Source of the DNA: Azoarcus sp. CIB
GTDB lineage: Bacteria > Pseudomonadota > Gammaproteobacteria > Burkholderiales > Rhodocyclaceae
NCBI RefSeq assembly: GCF_001190925.1
Contig: NZ_CP011072.1
Location: 496,001-560,000, forward strand
Length of the DNA: 64,000 nucleotides
Direction of reading: 5' to 3'
The position numbers and the translations under genes were made by a program. Of the stretch, positions 43,909-53,389 are shown one piece after another. Under the pieces are notes generated by a model. It ran no database searches. It was not told where the DNA came from and was given only the letters and a program-made list of their open reading frames with translations. Each line of letters starts with the position of its first letter. The first letter of the stretch is position 1.

Positions 43909-45912
43909 ATGCGACTGAAACGTTTCGATCTACGCGCGGCCGCGGCCGCCATTCTGGTTTGTCTGTTCGGCGGTGTTGCCGGAACATCGCTGGCTGCACC
44001 GCCCGGGCTCGACAACGAAAAATGCCTGAGCTGTCATGCTGCCGGCAAGACCGCGATCGAGGTGCCCGGCGCCGACGGCGAATCCCGCGAACTCCATGCT
44101 GTGCCGGCCGAGGCGTTCGCGGGCGGCGCGCACGCGAAGATGGACTGTGTAGCGTGTCACACCGAGATCAGCGACAACGCCGAGACGGACAATGCCCACC
44201 GCAGGGATCCGGCGCAGAAGGTGAAGGATTGCGCGTCCTGCCACGAAGAGTTGTGGGAGCGTGCCAAGCAGGACGGGACGGCGAAGGACAGGCCGCGCTT
44301 GGGCGTGGTCTCCGACAACATCGTCGCGTACAAGGAGTCCTTCCACGCACGCAAGAACGCCGACGACCCCACGCGGCCGAACGCGAGCTGTGACGAATGT
44401 CACAGCAGCCATAGTTTCAATGTCCCGCCCAAGGACTCGCCGCAGTATGCCGAGTGGCGCCTGGGGGTGCCCGAGACCTGCGGCAAGAGCTGCCACGAGG
44501 AATCGCTCGAAACTTTCACCGAATCGATCCACGGCGAGGCGATCTTCGAGAAGAAGGACGCCAAAGCCGCCGTGTGCAGCGACTGCCACAGCGCCCACGC
44601 CGTCGGTAACACCTCGCTCGCCCCGTTCAAGCTTGCGGTGACCGCCGAATGCGGAAACTGCCACGAGGAAAACTTCAAGTCCTACAAGGCGACCTACCAC
44701 GGCCAGGTCAACACGCTGGGCTACGCCTACACGGCCAAGTGCTTCGACTGTCACGGCAGCCACGACGTGCTGGCGGTGAAGAACCCGGACTCCAAAGTGC
44801 ATCCGGACAAGCGGATGAAGACCTGCAAGGAATGCCACAACGGCAAGAAGGACCTGCCCGAGGCGCCGCCGGGCTTCGCCAGCTACCAGCCGCATGGCCA
44901 CGCGGGCGACTTCGAGCGCTACCCGCAGATGTGGCTCGCGAACCAGCTGATGGTGCAGCTGCTGGTCGGCACCTTCGGCTTCTTCTGGCTGCACACGCTG
45001 CTATGGTTCTGGCGCGAACTGCGCGACCGCCAGCAGGGCAAGGTGCGCCCGCACGTGCGCGCCGACGCACCGGGCCTGGCCGGCGACAGGCATGCGGGCA
45101 GGCACTTCCGCCGTTTCAGCGCGACCTGGCGCGCCGCGCACCTCACCTTCGCGCTAAGCCTGATGATCCTGACGCTGACGGGCATCCCGCTCTTCTATCC
45201 GGACGCTCCTTGGGCCGTGCCGCTCATGCAGGCGTTGGGCGGACCGCAGATCGCCGGGCTGATCCACCGCGTCAATGCGGTGATCTTCGCGGCCGTGTTC
45301 TTCTGGCATCTCGCCTACGTCGCGGTGAAGCTCGCGCGCAATTGGAAGGAATTCCGCATCTTCGGGCCCACCTCGCTGGTGCCGGGGCTGCAGGACGGCA
45401 AGGACTTCCTCGCGATGCTGAAGTGGTTCTTCGGCAAGGGTGAGCGCCCCGTGTTCGACCGCTGGACCTACTGGGAGAAGTTCGACTACTGGGCGCCGTT
45501 CTGGGGGGTGACCATCATCGGCGTGAGCGGACTGATGATGTGGGCGTCGACCATCACCGCCACCTACCTGCCGGGCTGGGTGTTTAACGTCGCGGCGATC
45601 TTCCACAGCGAGGAAGCCTTCCTGGCGGTGGTGTTCCTGTTCACCGTGCATTTCTTCAACAACCACTTCCGTCCGGACAAGTTCCCGCTGGAAGTCGTGA
45701 TGTTCACGGGCTCGATGCCGGTCGAGGAGTACCGCCGCGAGCACGCGCTGGAGTACGAGCGCCTGCTGAAGAGTGGGGAACTGGAGAAGTACATCGTGGA
45801 TGAGCCCTCGCGTCCGATGGCGCTGGGGTCGAAGATCCTTGGCTTCACGCTGATCGCCGCCGGCCTGACGCTGCTGACGCTGGTTGCTATCGGTTTCTTC
45901 GGCTCGCACTGA
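43909..45912 (+). CDS. Nine-haem cytochrome c fused to a membrane cytochrome b domain
   Basis: 667 residues: signal peptide, about 310 periplasmic residues, then a cytochrome b561/FdnI-like membrane domain with five to six helices. Haem c motifs in order: CLSCH, CVACH, CASCH, CDECH, CGKSCH (CX3CH), CSDCH, CGNCH, CFDCH, CKECH, which is eight standard plus one CX3CH. Histidines in the helices (AAHLTFA, FFWHLAYV, FTVHFFNNHF) are candidate b-haem ligands. This layout suits quinol oxidation with electron export to periplasmic haems, or the reverse. ATG 43909 starts at the signal peptide; a longer frame begins at 43885. The partner is probably the upstream EBDH-like protein. Confidence 0.88.
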   Translation: MRLKRFDLRAAAAAILVCLFGGVAGTSLAAPPGLDNEKCLSCHAAGKTAIEVPGADGESRELHAVPAEAFAGGAHAKMDCVACHTEISDNAETDNAHRRDPAQKVKDCASCHEELWERAKQDGTAKDRPRLGVVSDNIVAYKESFHARKNADDPTRPNASCDECHSSHSFNVPPKDSPQYAEWRLGVPETCGKSCHEESLETFTESIHGEAIFEKKDAKAAVCSDCHSAHAVGNTSLAPFKLAVTAECGNCHEENFKSYKATYHGQVNTLGYAYTAKCFDCHGSHDVLAVKNPDSKVHPDKRMKTCKECHNGKKDLPEAPPGFASYQPHGHAGDFERYPQMWLANQLMVQLLVGTFGFFWLHTLLWFWRELRDRQQGKVRPHVRADAPGLAGDRHAGRHFRRFSATWRAAHLTFALSLMILTLTGIPLFYPDAPWAVPLMQALGGPQIAGLIHRVNAVIFAAVFFWHLAYVAVKLARNWKEFRIFGPTSLVPGLQDGKDFLAMLKWFFGKGERPVFDRWTYWEKFDYWAPFWGVTIIGVSGLMMWASTITATYLPGWVFNVAAIFHSEEAFLAVVFLFTVHFFNNHFRPDKFPLEVVMFTGSMPVEEYRREHALEYERLLKSGELEKYIVDEPSRPMALGSKILGFTLIAAGLTLLTLVAIGFFGSH

Positions 45913-45932
45913 CGCCAGCCGGGGGCCGTAAA

Positions 45933-45960
45933 GAACAGGGCCGGATGTCCGGCCCTGTTC
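45933..45960 (+). terminator. Terminator after the multihaem cytochrome gene
   Basis: GAACAGGGCCGGA-tg-TCCGGCCCTGTTC is a perfect 13-bp stem 20 bp after the stop codon, followed by GTTCT. The symmetrical arms may also serve the convergent yebC gene. Confidence 0.75.
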
Positions 45961-46010
45961 GTTCTGATGCGTCGCGGTGGCGCGTGTTGCGTTGCCGCCA
46001 GCCGTGGGGC

Positions 46011-46739
46011 TTATTCCTCGTCGATCACCGCCGAGGTATAGACGTTCTGCACGTCGTCGAGCGCGTCGAGCGCGTCGAGCAGCTTCTGCATGCGCGCCGC
46101 CTCGTCGCCTTCGAGTTCGGTTTCGTTCAGCGGCTTCATCGTGACTTCGCCGAATTCGGCCTTGAAGCCGGCTTTCTCGAGCGCGTCCTTCACGGTGGAG
46201 AACTCGTACGGCGCCGTGACGACTTCGATCGAGCCGTCGTCGTTGGGGATGACGTCCTCGGCGCCGGCCTCGAGCGCGGCTTCCATCAGCGCGTCCTCGT
46301 TCGTGCCCGGGGCGAACATCAACTGGCCGCAGTGCTTGAACTGGAACGCGACGCAGCCGTCGGTGCCCATGTTGCCGCCGTACTTGGAGAAGGCGTGGCG
46401 CACGTCGGCGACGGTGCGGGTCTTGTTGTCGGTGAGGCAGTCGACCATCACCGCGGCGCCGGCGATGCCGTAGCCTTCGTAGCGCGCTTCCTCGTAGCTC
46501 ACGCCGTCGAGTTCGCCGGTGCCGCGCTTGATCGCGCGGTCGATGTTCTCGCCTGGCATATTCTGCGTCTTCGCGTTATCGACGGCGAGGCGCAGGCGCG
46601 GGTTGAAGTTCGGGTCGCCCCCGCCCATGCGCGCAGCGACGGTGATTTCCTTGATCAGCTTGGTGAAGACCTTGCCCCGCTTCGCGTCCTGACGGCCCTT
46701 GCGGTGCTGGATGTTGGCCCATTTGGAATGACCAGCCAT
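46011..46739 (-). CDS. yebC: YebC/PmpR/TACO1-family protein
   Basis: 242 residues starting [21 protein letters not shown], the universal family signature, with acidic C-terminal lobes. Members act as DNA-binding regulators or as translation factors relieving polyproline stalling; which applies here cannot be read. It is not adjacent to ruvC, as it often is elsewhere. Confidence 0.95.
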   Translation of the reverse strand: MAGHSKWANIQHRKGRQDAKRGKVFTKLIKEITVAARMGGGDPNFNPRLRLAVDNAKTQNMPGENIDRAIKRGTGELDGVSYEEARYEGYGIAGAAVMVDCLTDNKTRTVADVRHAFSKYGGNMGTDGCVAFQFKHCGQLMFAPGTNEDALMEAALEAGAEDVIPNDDGSIEVVTAPYEFSTVKDALEKAGFKAEFGEVTMKPLNETELEGDEAARMQKLLDALDALDDVQNVYTSAVIDEE

Positions 46740-46920
46740 AAAAAACCTCGAATCCTGCCGGGTGGCGTTGAAAGAACAGAACCGCGCGCATTATACAGGG
46801 GTGCCGCACCCATCTTCACGGCGGCGATCTGTCCCGAAGCCCGCCGGCTCTGGTAGATTCCTGTCATTATTTTTTGACTGCGCATGCCGCAATGCCGGCT
46901 TGACGCGAATGGGAGAGACG

Positions 46921-47556
46921 ATGCGGCGCTGGGTCTTGCTGGGCGCGGTACTCGCGCAGTTGTGCGCGGGCGGAGGGGCACATGCCCAGGAGCGGACGAG
47001 CTACCACGGCTGCACCGACGCCGACGGCCGTACCGTGGCCGCAGTGAGCGATTCCGCGCTCGATCGCGTGGTCGCGAGCCGTGCGGGGGGCGCGCCCGAG
47101 ATCCGTTACAACGAGGCGGTCCTGCCGCACCTGACGCCGGAATCGCGCCTGTTCCTGTTCGCACACGAATGCGCCCGCCACAACCTCGGCCTGCCGGTCG
47201 AGGGCGCACGCACGGCGGCCGATGCGCGGCGCGCGGACTGCCACGGGCTGGAGTCGCTGCAGCGTTCGGGGCTGCTCGATGCGGCGCGCATCGACGCGCT
47301 CGAGCGCGACCTGCAGTTTTCCGCCGACGAGTGGGAGCGCATCCCGGGTCCGCCGCGGACCTTCGCGCTGCGCGCCTGCACCGCAGAAAGCGCGGCTCCG
47401 CGCCTGCTCACGCGGCCGACGCCGGCGCAGCCCGAATGGAACGCTTGCGTGCGCGGCTGCGGCGAGCGGCTGCGTTCATGCACACCGAAGACTGCCGCGT
47501 GCGACGACGCCTACGAGCGCTGCGTGGCCTTGTGCGATTTCCGCTCGCCGCCGTGA
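46921..47556 (+). CDS. Exported cysteine-rich protein of unknown function
   Basis: 211 residues with a signal peptide ([22 protein letters not shown]). The centre contains [19 protein letters not shown], which recalls a metalloprotease helix but is not canonical HExxH. The C terminus is cysteine-rich ([12 protein letters not shown]...[12 protein letters not shown]), suggesting disulfides. GGGAGAG precedes ATG 46921. No family assigned. Confidence 0.6.
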   Translation: MRRWVLLGAVLAQLCAGGGAHAQERTSYHGCTDADGRTVAAVSDSALDRVVASRAGGAPEIRYNEAVLPHLTPESRLFLFAHECARHNLGLPVEGARTAADARRADCHGLESLQRSGLLDAARIDALERDLQFSADEWERIPGPPRTFALRACTAESAAPRLLTRPTPAQPEWNACVRGCGERLRSCTPKTAACDDAYERCVALCDFRSPP

Positions 47557-47620
47557 CGGCCGCCTGCCGCGCCGCTGCTACACTGCATCCGACATAAACG
47601 AACGAGAGAGGCATCCCGAC

Positions 47621-49156
47621 ATGGCCGAGCCGCTGCTGATTGCAAAGACCGCCCACAAGGACATCACCCTGCTGCCCCGCCTCGCCAACCGCCACGGGCT
47701 GATCACCGGCGCGACCGGCACCGGCAAGACCGTGACGCTGCAGAAGATGGCCGAGGCCTTCGCGTCGATCGGCGTGCCGGTGTTCATGGCCGACGTGAAG
47801 GGCGACCTGTCGGGCGCCGGCGCGGCCGGTGTCGCGTCCGACAAGCTCATGCAGCGCCTCGCCGCACTGGGCATCACCGAATACACGCCGCGCGCCAACC
47901 CGGTAGTGTTCTGGGACGTCTTCGGCGAACTGGGCCATCCCGTGCGCGCGACGATCTCCGACATGGGGCCGCTCCTCCTCGCCCGCCTGCTGAACCTCAA
48001 CGAGACGCAGGCCGGCGTGCTGCAGCTGGTGTTCAAGATTGCCGACGACAACGGCCTGCTGCTCCTCGACCTGAAAGACCTGCGGGCGATGATCCAGTAC
48101 GTGGGCGACAACGCCAAGTCGTTCACGACCGAGTACGGCAACGTCTCGGCCGCGTCGATCGGCGCGATCCAGCGCGGCCTGCTCGCGCTCCAGCAGGAAG
48201 GCGGCGACAGCTTCTTCGGCGAGCCGATGCTGGACCTCGCCGATCTGATCCAGACCGACAACGAGGGCCGCGGCGTGATCAACATCCTCGCCGCGGAAAA
48301 GCTCTACCACTCGCCCAAGCTGTATTCGACCTTCCTGCTGTGGATGCTGGCGGAGCTGTTCGAACAACTCCCCGAAGTCGGCGACCTGGACAAGCCCAAG
48401 CTGGTGTTCTTCTTCGACGAGGCGCACCTGCTGTTCAACGAGGCGCCCAAGGCGCTGGTCGAGAAGGTTGAGCAGGTCGTGCGCTTGATCCGCTCGAAGG
48501 GTGTCGGCGTGTATTTCGTGACGCAGAACCCGCTCGACGTGCCCGAGACAGTGCTCGGCCAGCTCGGCAACCGCGTGCAGCACGCGCTGCGCGCCTTCAC
48601 GCCGCGCGACCAGAAGGCGGTGAAGACTGCGGCCGAGACGATGCGCGCGAACCCGGCCTTCGACGCGGCGACCGCGATCACCGAACTGGGCGTGGGCGAG
48701 GCGCTGGTGTCCTTCCTCGACGACAAGGGCCGCCCCGAGGTCGTCGAGCGCGCCTTCGTGATCGCGCCCGCGTCGCGCCTCGGCCCGATGACGGCGGACG
48801 AGCGCAAGGCCGCGATCGAGGGCTCGGTGTTGTACGGCCACTACGAGAAGTTGCTCGATCGCGAGTCGGCCTACGAGATGCTGCGCGCGCAGGCGGGAGG
48901 CGCCTCGGCCGGTGCTTCCGGCGGTGCTTCTGCCGGTGCGCCCGCGGGGCAGGGGGCTGGCGCGGCGCAGGACGGCGGCGGCGCCCTGGGCGGCATGGGC
49001 AACATCCTGTTCGGTACAACCGGGCCGCGCGGCGGCAAGCGCGAGGGGCTGGTCGAGATCGCCGCGAAGACCGTCGTGCGCACGATCGGCAGTTCGGTCG
49101 GGCGCGAGATCGTGCGCGGGCTGCTCGGTTCGCTGCTGGGCGGCCGCCGCCGATGA
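47621..49156 (+). CDS. HerA-like ATPase, DUF853 family
   Basis: 511 residues. Walker A is [16 protein letters not shown], Walker B is [12 protein letters not shown], and [30 protein letters not shown] is the HerA/FtsK-like sensor region. A Gly/Ala-rich linker of about 50 residues precedes a short basic C terminus. Known members are poorly characterised DNA-translocase-like ATPases without NurA partners; none is here either. Confidence 0.88.
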   Translation: MAEPLLIAKTAHKDITLLPRLANRHGLITGATGTGKTVTLQKMAEAFASIGVPVFMADVKGDLSGAGAAGVASDKLMQRLAALGITEYTPRANPVVFWDVFGELGHPVRATISDMGPLLLARLLNLNETQAGVLQLVFKIADDNGLLLLDLKDLRAMIQYVGDNAKSFTTEYGNVSAASIGAIQRGLLALQQEGGDSFFGEPMLDLADLIQTDNEGRGVINILAAEKLYHSPKLYSTFLLWMLAELFEQLPEVGDLDKPKLVFFFDEAHLLFNEAPKALVEKVEQVVRLIRSKGVGVYFVTQNPLDVPETVLGQLGNRVQHALRAFTPRDQKAVKTAAETMRANPAFDAATAITELGVGEALVSFLDDKGRPEVVERAFVIAPASRLGPMTADERKAAIEGSVLYGHYEKLLDRESAYEMLRAQAGGASAGASGGASAGAPAGQGAGAAQDGGGALGGMGNILFGTTGPRGGKREGLVEIAAKTVVRTIGSSVGREIVRGLLGSLLGGRRR

Positions 49157-49174
49157 GGCGCCGAAACTGACCGG

Positions 49175-50065
49175 ATGAGCCTCGCCTCGAATCGCACCGG
49201 GCTGCTGTTTGCGACGCTCGGTGCGATCGGATTCTCGTTCAAGGCGATCTTCGTCAAGCTCGCGTACCGTTACGGCGTGGACGCTGAGACTCTGCTCGCG
49301 CTGCGCATGGGGCTGTCGCTGCCGTTCTTCGTCGTGATGGGGCTGGTCGCCGACGCGCGCGCGGTGCACCGCATGGACGGGCGCGACTGGCTGTGGATGT
49401 TCGCGCTGGGCTTTTCCGGCTACTACCTGTCGAGCTACCTCGACTTCCTCGGCCTGCGGTATATCACCGCCTCGCTCGAGCGCCTGATTCTGTTCCTGTA
49501 TCCGACGCTCGTGATCGTCCTGTCGGCGCTCTTCCTCGCAAAGCCGATCGGCCGGCGCACGCTGGCGGCGCTGGCGCTGTGTTACTGCGGCATCGGCCTT
49601 GCGGTGGGGCACGATCTGCACGTCGCCGGCGAGGCAGGCGATGTCGTGCTGGGCGGCGCATTGGTGTTCGCCAGCGCGCTGTCCTACGCGTTGTATCTCA
49701 TGGGTAACGGCCAGGTCGTCGGCCGGCTCGGCGCAATGCGCGTGACGGCCTTCGCGACGAGCATCGCCTGCGTGCTCTGCATCGGCCAGTTCTTCGTGCT
49801 GCGTCCGGTTTCCGCGCTCGATCTGCCGTGGCAGGTGTATGCGCTGGGCGCCGCGATGGCGCTGCTGTCCACGGTCGCGCCGGTGTGGCTCGTGTCGGAG
49901 GCGATCCGCCGTCTGGGCGCCGGGCCAGTGTCGCTGATGGGCACGCTGGGCCCGGTCGTGACGATCTTCCTCGGCTGGTTGCTGCTCGACGAGGCCCTCG
50001 GCATCTTCCAGCTGGGCGGGGCCGTGCTTGTGATCGCCGGCGTGCTGGTGATGGCGCGGCGCTGA
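49175..50065 (+). CDS. EamA/DMT-family transporter
   Basis: 296 residues with ten hydrophobic helices in two EamA repeats (GFSFKAIFVKLAYRYGVDAETLLALRM; YYLSSYLDFLGLRYI; second half from GGALVFASALSYALYL). Only 18 bp follow the HerA-like gene stop, so co-transcription is likely. Substrate unknown. Confidence 0.88.
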   Translation: MSLASNRTGLLFATLGAIGFSFKAIFVKLAYRYGVDAETLLALRMGLSLPFFVVMGLVADARAVHRMDGRDWLWMFALGFSGYYLSSYLDFLGLRYITASLERLILFLYPTLVIVLSALFLAKPIGRRTLAALALCYCGIGLAVGHDLHVAGEAGDVVLGGALVFASALSYALYLMGNGQVVGRLGAMRVTAFATSIACVLCIGQFFVLRPVSALDLPWQVYALGAAMALLSTVAPVWLVSEAIRRLGAGPVSLMGTLGPVVTIFLGWLLLDEALGIFQLGGAVLVIAGVLVMARR

Positions 50066-50138
50066 CGGCAGGTTCGAGGCAACTCGCAGCCAACAGGGGC
50101 GGTCCAACCGGATGCCAACATTCGCGCGAGGTTCCGCC

Positions 50139-50435
50139 ATGACGCCAGAATCCGTCGAGTCACTGATCGCCGAGATCGAAGCCGAGGATCACATCGATTT
50201 CGGCGACCTCGCCATCGGCGAGCGCGAGGCGCGCAGCCTGATGGCGCGCCATTTCTGCGATATCGACCACAAGCTGGCCGAACACGGCATGGGCGCCGAG
50301 GAGCGACTGGAGGTCATGGCCGCGATCGCGGCGCACACGATGGTCGAGAATCTGGTGCTGCATCTGGGACGCCTGCGCGGCGCGGCGGCGAAGGCGGACT
50401 TCCGCACATGGATGCGCCGTCACGGCATGGGGTGA
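50139..50435 (+). CDS. Small acidic protein of unknown function
   Basis: 98 residues, acidic N terminus (EIEAEDHIDFGD) and helical remainder with several histidines (ARHFCDIDHKLAEHG). No signal or membrane segment, and no family recognised. It converges on the DUF2182 gene. Confidence 0.5.
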   Translation: MTPESVESLIAEIEAEDHIDFGDLAIGEREARSLMARHFCDIDHKLAEHGMGAEERLEVMAAIAAHTMVENLVLHLGRLRGAAAKADFRTWMRRHGMG

Positions 50436-50450
50436 GCGGCCGTCCGACGG

Positions 50451-51248
50451 TCAGGCCAGGAGCTGCGGGAGGGCGATCGCACCACCCCATAGCAGCAGCG
50501 CGACACCCAGCGGCGCGCTGAGGCGGCGACCCCAGCTGAGGTTCTTCTCGATCGCCATCACGGCGCCGAGCGCGAGCATCCAGCCGATGCTGCCGGTGCC
50601 GAGCGCGAACATCAGCAGCATCAGCGCCCAGCAGCAGCCGACGCAGAACAGGCCGTGATGTGCGCCGATCGCCAGCGACTGGAGTGCGGGGCTGCCGCCG
50701 CGCCAATGCTGGATGACGAAACCGACCGGCGCACGACAACGCTCGAGGCAGCGGTGCTTGAGGTCCGAAAACTGAAAGGCGCCGGCGAGCAGCAGCGGCG
50801 CGGCGCCGAATACCCACGGGTTGGCCTGCAGCCAGGCGAGGTGTTCGAAGGCCTCGTGCAGGCCGAAATCGAAGAGATGCATCGCGGCGCCGGCGACGAG
50901 CCAAACGCCCAGGTAGCTGGCGATCACGAGGGCGAGCAGGCGGCGGCGGTCGTCGCGCAGCGCGGTCATGCGGCGGAAGGCGTCGAGCAGCGGTAGCGTC
51001 GTCGGTAGCATCATCGCGATCGTCATCAGCAGCCAGCCGCCGACGTACAGGGCCGACTGCGCCAGCACCGCATCGACCGTCGCGGCGTGCGCGAGGCCGC
51101 CGAGTTCGGCATGGTTGAGGTAGCGGCCGTAGGGCGAACGCTCCCACAGCCACAAGGCAACCCACGCTGCGAGCGCCAGCGCTCCCAGCGCGACGGCGAA
51201 CGTGTCGCGCCGGGAGATCGCGCGCAACGGAGCTTGCGCCGCGGCCAT
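50451..51248 (-). CDS. DUF2182 integral membrane protein
   Basis: 265 residues with about six helices. MTIAMMLPTTLPL, HHGLFCVGCCWALMLLMFALGTG and KNLSWGRRLSAPLG are hallmarks of DUF2182, called predicted metal-binding membrane proteins. The CVGCC motif in a helix could bind copper. It follows the DUF1326 gene by 30 bp on the same strand, the usual pairing. Confidence 0.88.
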   Translation of the reverse strand: MAAAQAPLRAISRRDTFAVALGALALAAWVALWLWERSPYGRYLNHAELGGLAHAATVDAVLAQSALYVGGWLLMTIAMMLPTTLPLLDAFRRMTALRDDRRRLLALVIASYLGVWLVAGAAMHLFDFGLHEAFEHLAWLQANPWVFGAAPLLLAGAFQFSDLKHRCLERCRAPVGFVIQHWRGGSPALQSLAIGAHHGLFCVGCCWALMLLMFALGTGSIGWMLALGAVMAIEKNLSWGRRLSAPLGVALLLWGGAIALPQLLA

Positions 51249-51278
51249 GGACTCTGTCAGGTGGGTGGTTACGGGGGG

Positions 51279-51881
51279 CTAGGCCTGGAAGCAGAACGCG
51301 CCCTGCACCGAGTTGTAGCCGCTCAGGTTGACGTTGATGCCGAGCGGCTCCGATTGCGCGCGGTAGAGCGGCGCGCGGCCGATGTAGGCGGGCGAGCCGG
51401 GGATCGTCGAAAAGATCGTGTCGCTCATCACGGTCGGGCGCTGATCGGGCCCGCGCGCGCATTCGAGATCGGCTGCGACGGTGTTGCCGATGCGCAGCCG
51501 TCCGGAGCCTTCCTTGACGTCGAACTCGATCCCGACGCGTTCCACCCCGACCACCTCCCCGACCAGTTGTGCCAGGTCAGCGACCGGTCCGCCGAGCTTG
51601 CCGGTGAACACCGACAGCAGCGCTTCTTCCTGAGCCGGGCTGGCGCGCTCGTCGACGAAGGCGAGGGCGCGCCAGTTGCCCTTCAGCACGTTGCCGGGAA
51701 TGTGCGCCAGCATGCCAAAGGTGAGCCCCGACACGTCGGTGCCGTCAACCTCGCCGTTGTCGATGTGCCACGCGAGCGTGCCGTCGCAGGTGCCGCCATC
51801 GGGATCGTCGCCGATCCAGCACGGACAGATCGCCTTGCAGGTGCAGACTTCCAGCAGTCGTCCTTCGATCCGGTAGGCCAT
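51279..51881 (-). CDS. DUF1326 protein
   Basis: 200 residues starting MAYRIEGRLLEVCTCKAICP, with CTCKAICPCW a compact CxCxxxCxC cluster. The rest has GTLAWHIDNGEVDGTDVSGL and IHIPGN-type turns typical of the family. It has no signal peptide, and GAGGAG precedes the ATG. It probably forms a two-gene operon with DUF2182. Metal handling is inferred from the cysteines; no function is established. Confidence 0.88.
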   Translation of the reverse strand: MAYRIEGRLLEVCTCKAICPCWIGDDPDGGTCDGTLAWHIDNGEVDGTDVSGLTFGMLAHIPGNVLKGNWRALAFVDERASPAQEEALLSVFTGKLGGPVADLAQLVGEVVGVERVGIEFDVKEGSGRLRIGNTVAADLECARGPDQRPTVMSDTIFSTIPGSPAYIGRAPLYRAQSEPLGINVNLSGYNSVQGAFCFQA

Positions 51882-52233
51882 GGTTGTTCTCCTCGTTGCT
51901 GATTGGCCAGGGGGCGGTCGGGGGCAAGCGGACGCGTCAATCGGAAAGCCGAGCCGCGAAGGGTGCAGATGCCGCCCTGTCGGGGTAAGTGAGATTGCGT
52001 CTCACTCTACATATATAGTCGTAGCTGACGCCCCGTCAATGACATCCGGCCGCCTCGCCGGGGCGCTTTTGTGCTTTGCCCGGAGCGCTCCGGCGGGCGG
52101 ATACCGGAATGTGTATAAGAAAATCGATTTAGACTAAATGGCATACGTTTCTTGCCGATATTTCGACTGGAAGGGATCTCCTGCGCCGGCCCGGCGCCGG
52201 GTTCCTGATGAATGATGCGTTGGGAGAGGAAAA
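51882..52233. promoter_or_regulatory. Divergent regulatory region of the DUF1326 operon and the chemoreceptor gene
   Basis: 352 bp without a gene. AGTGAGA-ttgcg-TCTCACT (51988-52006) is a perfect 7+5+7 inverted repeat about 110 bp from the DUF1326 start, next to AT-rich CATATATAG. ATTTAG-a-CTAAAT (52127-52139) is a second palindrome 95 bp before the chemoreceptor gene. Both are operator candidates for unknown regulators. Confidence 0.4.
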
Positions 52234-53337
52234 ATGGGATGGTTTGGCAGCGGTGCCGAGCTCGCGGCCTTGAGGCAGGAGCTCGCAGCGAGCAAGGAGG
52301 CGCTGGAACGGGAGCGCGCGCGTTCGGCCGGGCTCGAGGAGCAGCTTGCGCGTCAGCGCAGCGAGTTGGAGGCGGCGGCGCTGCGCACGGAGACGCTCGA
52401 CGCGCTGTTCGGAAACCTGAAAACCTACGGCGAGTCGCTGGTTTCGGTGCAGGGCACGTTCAGCCTGCTGGCCGACGGGCTCAAGCAGCAGCGTGATGTC
52501 GCCCAGCGCTCGACGCAGTCGGCGAGCGACAGCGCAGCGGCCATCGAGCGCATCTCGACGAGCCTCGACGGCCTGGCGGAGGAAACGCGCGGCACGGTCC
52601 ATTCCGTGCATCAGCTCAATCAGCGTGCGGGACAGATCGACGGGATCGTGCGCCTGATCCGCGAGATCGCGGACCAGACCAACCTGCTCGCGCTCAATGC
52701 GGCCATCGAGGCCGCCCGCGCAGGCGAGCAGGGGCGCGGCTTCGCGGTGGTGGCCGACGAGGTGCGCAAGCTTGCAGAGCGTACCGCGGCGGCGACGAAC
52801 GAAATTTCGGAGCTGGTCGGCGCCATCCAGGGCGAGACGGGGCAAACGCAGGCGATGATCCAGACGCTCGCCGGCAAAGCCTCGGAAGCGGCCGAAGACG
52901 GGCGCAGCGCGCGTGGGAGCATGACCGAACTGTTCGGGCTGTCGCGCGAGATGGGAGACATGATGGAAGGGGCCGCGGTGCGCAGCTTCGTCGAACTGGC
53001 CAAGCTCGACCACCTGATCTTCAAGATGGAGGTCTACAAGGCCGCGTCGGGCAATTCTGCCAAGCGCCCGGAAGAGTTCTCCAGCCATCACAAGTGCAGG
53101 CTCGGGCAGTGGTATTACGAGGGACCGGGCAAGCACTTTGCATCATTGCCGGGCTATCGCCGGCTGGAGACGCCGCACGCGCGCGTGCATGAGAGCGGTC
53201 GGCGCGGCCTCGAACGGCTGCTGTCGGGCGACAGTCAGTCCGGGCTGCAGGACATCGCGGCGATGGAGGCCGCGAGCATGGAAGTGCTGGACTGCCTGCA
53301 GGACATCGCGAACGCTGTAGGCACACGCTCGAGCTGA
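52234..53337 (+). CDS. Soluble methyl-accepting chemotaxis-like protein with C-terminal CZB zinc-binding domain
   Basis: 367 residues without a membrane segment. An N-terminal coiled coil (residues 5-55) leads into the MCP signalling hairpin with the invariant tip [50 protein letters not shown] (split here by family, about residues 140-190). The C terminus is a CZB domain with its zinc ligand set: histidine in KLDHLIFK, cysteine in [12 protein letters not shown], and histidines in TPHARVHE. A cytoplasmic zinc or oxidant sensor feeding CheA is inferred. No che genes are nearby. Confidence 0.92.
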   Translation: MGWFGSGAELAALRQELAASKEALERERARSAGLEEQLARQRSELEAAALRTETLDALFGNLKTYGESLVSVQGTFSLLADGLKQQRDVAQRSTQSASDSAAAIERISTSLDGLAEETRGTVHSVHQLNQRAGQIDGIVRLIREIADQTNLLALNAAIEAARAGEQGRGFAVVADEVRKLAERTAAATNEISELVGAIQGETGQTQAMIQTLAGKASEAAEDGRSARGSMTELFGLSREMGDMMEGAAVRSFVELAKLDHLIFKMEVYKAASGNSAKRPEEFSSHHKCRLGQWYYEGPGKHFASLPGYRRLETPHARVHESGRRGLERLLSGDSQSGLQDIAAMEAASMEVLDCLQDIANAVGTRSS

Positions 53338-53353
53338 GGCTCTCCGCGCGAAC

Positions 53354-53385
53354 ACGGGCACCCCCGCCCAAGCAGGGGTGCCCGT
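53354..53385. terminator. Bidirectional terminator between the chemoreceptor and metF
   Basis: ACGGGCACCCC / GGGGTGCCCGT, an 11-bp perfect stem with a 10-nt loop and CGTTT after it, lies between the convergent genes, 4 bp from the metF stop. Confidence 0.8.
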
Positions 53386-53389
53386 CGTT

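Noticed and set aside
47145-47200. Zinc metalloprotease HExxH motif in the exported protein
   Set aside because: The sequence is HECARH; position five is arginine, so the canonical motif is absent.
47408-50140. A 910-codon minus-strand open frame across the HerA-like and EamA genes
   Set aside because: Antisense shadow of two well-supported genes; its composition is His/Arg/Glu-rich with no motifs.
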